DNA of 14,383 nt, from the NCBI GenBank assembly GCA_036394075.1, contig DASWFT010000055.1:1-14383 (forward strand). Direction: 5' to 3'. Positions 12,492 to 14,383 of this stretch are shown in pieces. The notes under the pieces are model-generated. The model saw only the letters and a program-made list of their open reading frames with translations, was not told the DNA's origin and searched no databases. The translations under genes were made by a program, and so were the position numbers. How positions within the stretch are numbered: the first letter of the stretch is position 1; every line of letters starts with the position of its first letter. The stretch is from JAWWPY01 sp036394075 (GTDB taxonomy: Bacteria > Actinomycetota > Actinomycetes > Streptosporangiales > Streptosporangiaceae).

Positions 12492-12774
12492 GAGAGGAAG
12501 ACTACGGACCGGCTATCCGTCGAGGGCGACGCGGTGCCCAGCGAGGCCCCGTCGTTCGATGTCACCCAGAGTCCGCGGTCCGTTATGGCCATACCGACTT
12601 TAACGGTTGCTGGGAGTAGCCAGCATCGGGCTGCTAATCGGTGGCTTATACACCATGTCAGCGGGTTTATCTAGGTATGGACACGCTTGTAATAAACACG
12701 TATGAGTTTCTTAGCGCGGTTGGTGTGGCGTAACGGCGCGGTTCCTTGTTCAGGCATGAGGAAGGGGACGCCGT
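12492..12774. other. Divergent intergenic region with lower GC content
   Basis: This 283-bp region separates pncB from the NHL protein gene. Its middle and right parts are clearly richer in A and T than the genes. It holds a small hairpin TGCTGG-gagtag-CCAGCA (12608-12625). It also holds a possible promoter for the NHL gene: TTATCT (12667-12672), a 17-nt spacer and TAATAA (12690-12695). I see no gene or tRNA in it. Confidence 0.4.
12667..12695 (+). promoter_or_regulatory. Weak candidate promoter of the NHL-repeat gene
   Basis: TTATCT and TAATAA are 17 nt apart in the AT-rich part of the gap, about 80 nt before the ATG at 12775. The -35 matches the consensus poorly. The gene itself has a good RBS (GAAGGGG) about 7 nt before its ATG. 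Confidence 0.3.
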
Positions 12775-14383
12775 ATGCTGCCCAGACGTTTGGCGATCAG
12801 TGACCACGTGGCCCGTCGGGGTGTCCGCGCTGGGGTGAGCCTCCGCCGTGCTTTCAGGAGGTTGCTGCCTGGCGTGCGCCGTGCGGCCGCGGCTGGGTTA
12901 GCGCCGCTGGTGGCCGCGGGACAAATCCTGGTCCCGGTGGCGGTGACCGCCACAGGGGCGGCGGCGGGTTCACTAGCGGTGGCGATGGCGCGGCCGGCGC
13001 CGGTGCGGGCGGCGTCGCAGTCGGTGCTGATCTTGTCCACCAGTGTGAACGGTGGCTCGTCGAGCGCGGAGGCGGCGGCGGTCCCGTCAGGTGACACGGT
13101 GACGGTGGCGACGCCGTCGACGTGGGATGCGATGACCACGGCGCAGTTCAAGGCGTATTCGGCGATCGTCATCGGTGACCCAAGCACGACGTCATGCGCG
13201 TCGAGCGTGCCGTCGGATGCACTGAGCACGGCGGCGGTGTGGGGGGCGGCGGTGACCGGGAACGCGGCGGTGATCGGCACCGCGCCGGCGTTCGCGGGGA
13301 CCGCGGGTGCCCCGCTGATCAAGGACGCGATCGGCTATGCGCTGGCGGGCAGCGGCACGGGGTTGTATATGTCGCTGAACTGCGAATACTCCAGCGCGGC
13401 GGCGGGCACGGCGGTGCCCATCCTGGCCGGGGTGGACGGCGGCGGGTTCACGGTGACGGGGCAGGGATCGACGTGCCCGAACTCCGGGACGGTCAACACC
13501 GCTGAAGGCCAGGGCGTGTCCCAGTTCAATAACCTGTCCAGCAGTGCGCTGGCGTCGTGGGCGTCACCCGCGTGCTCGGTGCAGGAGACGCTGAATTCGT
13601 GGCCGGCCCAGTTCACCGGCCTCGGCTACGACGCTGCGGCGACGCCGGCTGATTTCACTGCCTCGGATGGGGCGGCAGGGCAGCCGTATGTTCTGCTGGG
13701 TGCCCCGGTCAGCGCGGCGACGCAGGCGCTGGCACCCTCGGCTGGCGGTGAGGTCCCGGCGGGGGCGACGACCGGCGGGACCCAGTGGGGGATCGCGATG
13801 ATCGCCGGGGATGTGTACACGATCGCTGGGTCGGCGACCGGGGTGGCGGGGAAGAGCGGGGATGGCGGGGCGGCGGGGCTGGCGCTGCTGGCCGCTCCGC
13901 AGGGTGTGGCGGTGGACGCGGCGGGGAACTTGTACATCGCTGACACTGGCAACAACCGGATCCAGGAGATCGCCAAGGCGTCGGGGACGATTTCCACCGT
14001 TGCGGGCAGCGCGTCGGGCAGTTCGGGGTCTTCGGGGGACGGCGGCGCGGCGACCGCGGCGCTGCTGAGTCACCGGCCGGGATCACGCTCAGCACGGGCG
14101 GGGACCTGTATATCGCGGACACTGGCAACAACCGGGTCCAGAAAGTCGCGGCCGCTTCGGGGACAATTTCTACCGTCGCCGGCAGCGCGGCCGGCGTCAG
14201 CGGGCTGTCGGGGGACGGCGGCGCGGCGACCGCGGCGCTGCTGAAGGCACCCGGCGGGGTCGCGCTCAGCGGGGCCGGCGACCTGTACATCGCCGACACG
14301 GGCAACAACCGGGTCCAGAAAGTCGTGGCCTCGTCGGGGATCATCTCCACCTTCGCCGGCAGCGCCACCGGCACGAGCGGCCA
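12775..14383 (+). CDS. Secreted NHL-repeat protein, frameshifted and cut by the window edge
   Basis: The ATG at 12775 has GAAGGGG upstream. A long, Arg-rich N-region (about 1-36) and a hydrophobic stretch (about 37-70) ending near ARPAPVRAASQ look like an export signal. Residues about 82-330 form an Ala/Gly/Thr-rich alpha/beta domain (SVLILSTS, YSAIVIGDPS) with possible disulphide cysteines. From about 340 come NHL repeats (GNLYIADTGNNRIQEIAKAS, STVAGSASG, SGDGGAA), which build a beta-propeller. In the starting frame the repeat dissolves at about 14070 and stops at 14244. In another frame it continues perfectly to the edge. One missing base after AGT (14068-14070) explains this: a real inactivating mutation or a sequence error. 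Function is unknown; surface binding is likely. Confidence 0.8.
13927..14383 (+). repeat. 177-bp tandem NHL coding repeats
   Basis: The motif (G)xLYIADTGNNR begins its aligned codon at 13927, 14103 and 14280. The last interval is 177 bp (59 codons) but the first is 176 bp. Units are highly alike at the DNA level (SGDGGAATAALL, STVAGSA and LYIADTGNNRVQKV recur), indicating recent internal duplication. The array runs off the window. Confidence 0.85.

Noticed and set aside
1..14383. CRISPR array, tRNA, rRNA or transposase
   Set aside because: I looked on both strands: the repeats present are coding (NHL, pncA insertion), a local duplication or operator-like, with no regular spacers. No cloverleaf sequence or DDE or tyrosine/serine recombinase motif is visible.

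Overview
The window looks like chromosome of a high-GC Actinomycetota, probably a Streptomyces- or Streptosporangiales-like filamentous actinomycete. The grounds are strong G/C third-position bias, many GTG starts, several TANNNT boxes 6-8 nt before start codons (leaderless-type promoters), and actinomycete-typical families (DUF397, DUF5753-type XRE regulator, DUF3039, Rv1324-type thioredoxin/TPR protein, mycobacterial-type PncA). The genus cannot be fixed from the sequence alone. I see no rRNA, tRNA, CRISPR array, transposase or integrase.

Layout. Positions 1-435 are unusually AT-rich: a possible leftward gene runs off the edge at 49 and a 38-codon ORF with a good RBS sits at 313. At 457-1190 is a leftward type II toxin-antitoxin pair (Phd/YefM-like antitoxin, then a PIN toxin) with a palindromic operator candidate at its promoter. 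Next come a thioredoxin-TPR protein (1306-2316, +), a MarR regulator (2359-2847, -) divergent from an ACT-domain malic enzyme (2971-4383, +), an AlgH/YqgE protein, a DUF3039 zinc-ribbon-like protein, a fumarylacetoacetate-hydrolase-family enzyme (-) and nicotinamidase pncA (-). The pncA-FAH junction carries an imperfect tandem duplication.

From 7208 to 9223 lies a roughly 2-kb module bounded by a perfect 20-bp inverted repeat. It contains a possible small membrane protein, a DUF397 protein, an XRE/DUF5753 regulator and a divergent histidine-kinase-type ATPase. This combination resembles the whiJ/abaA-type developmental regulator clusters of streptomycetes, which recur as paralogues. It interrupts an otherwise housekeeping stretch that continues with a YbaK-type tRNA deacylase, a small conserved-looking protein, a GlxA-like DJ-1/AraC regulator (+) and nicotinate phosphoribosyltransferase pncB (-).

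The window ends in a secreted NHL-repeat (beta-propeller) protein starting at 12775. Its reading frame breaks at about 14070, where one base is missing: the repeat period drops from 177 to 176. The NHL coding continues in another frame to the window edge.

How the genes work together: PncA (nicotinamide to nicotinate) and PncB (nicotinate to nicotinate mononucleotide) form the Preiss-Handler NAD salvage route, on the same strand but about 4 kb apart, with the regulatory module between them. The most noteworthy points are the inverted-repeat-bounded regulatory module with its triple direct-repeat operator, the microhomology-type tandem duplication before the FAH gene, the Asn substitution in the PIN toxin, and the frameshift in the NHL protein.
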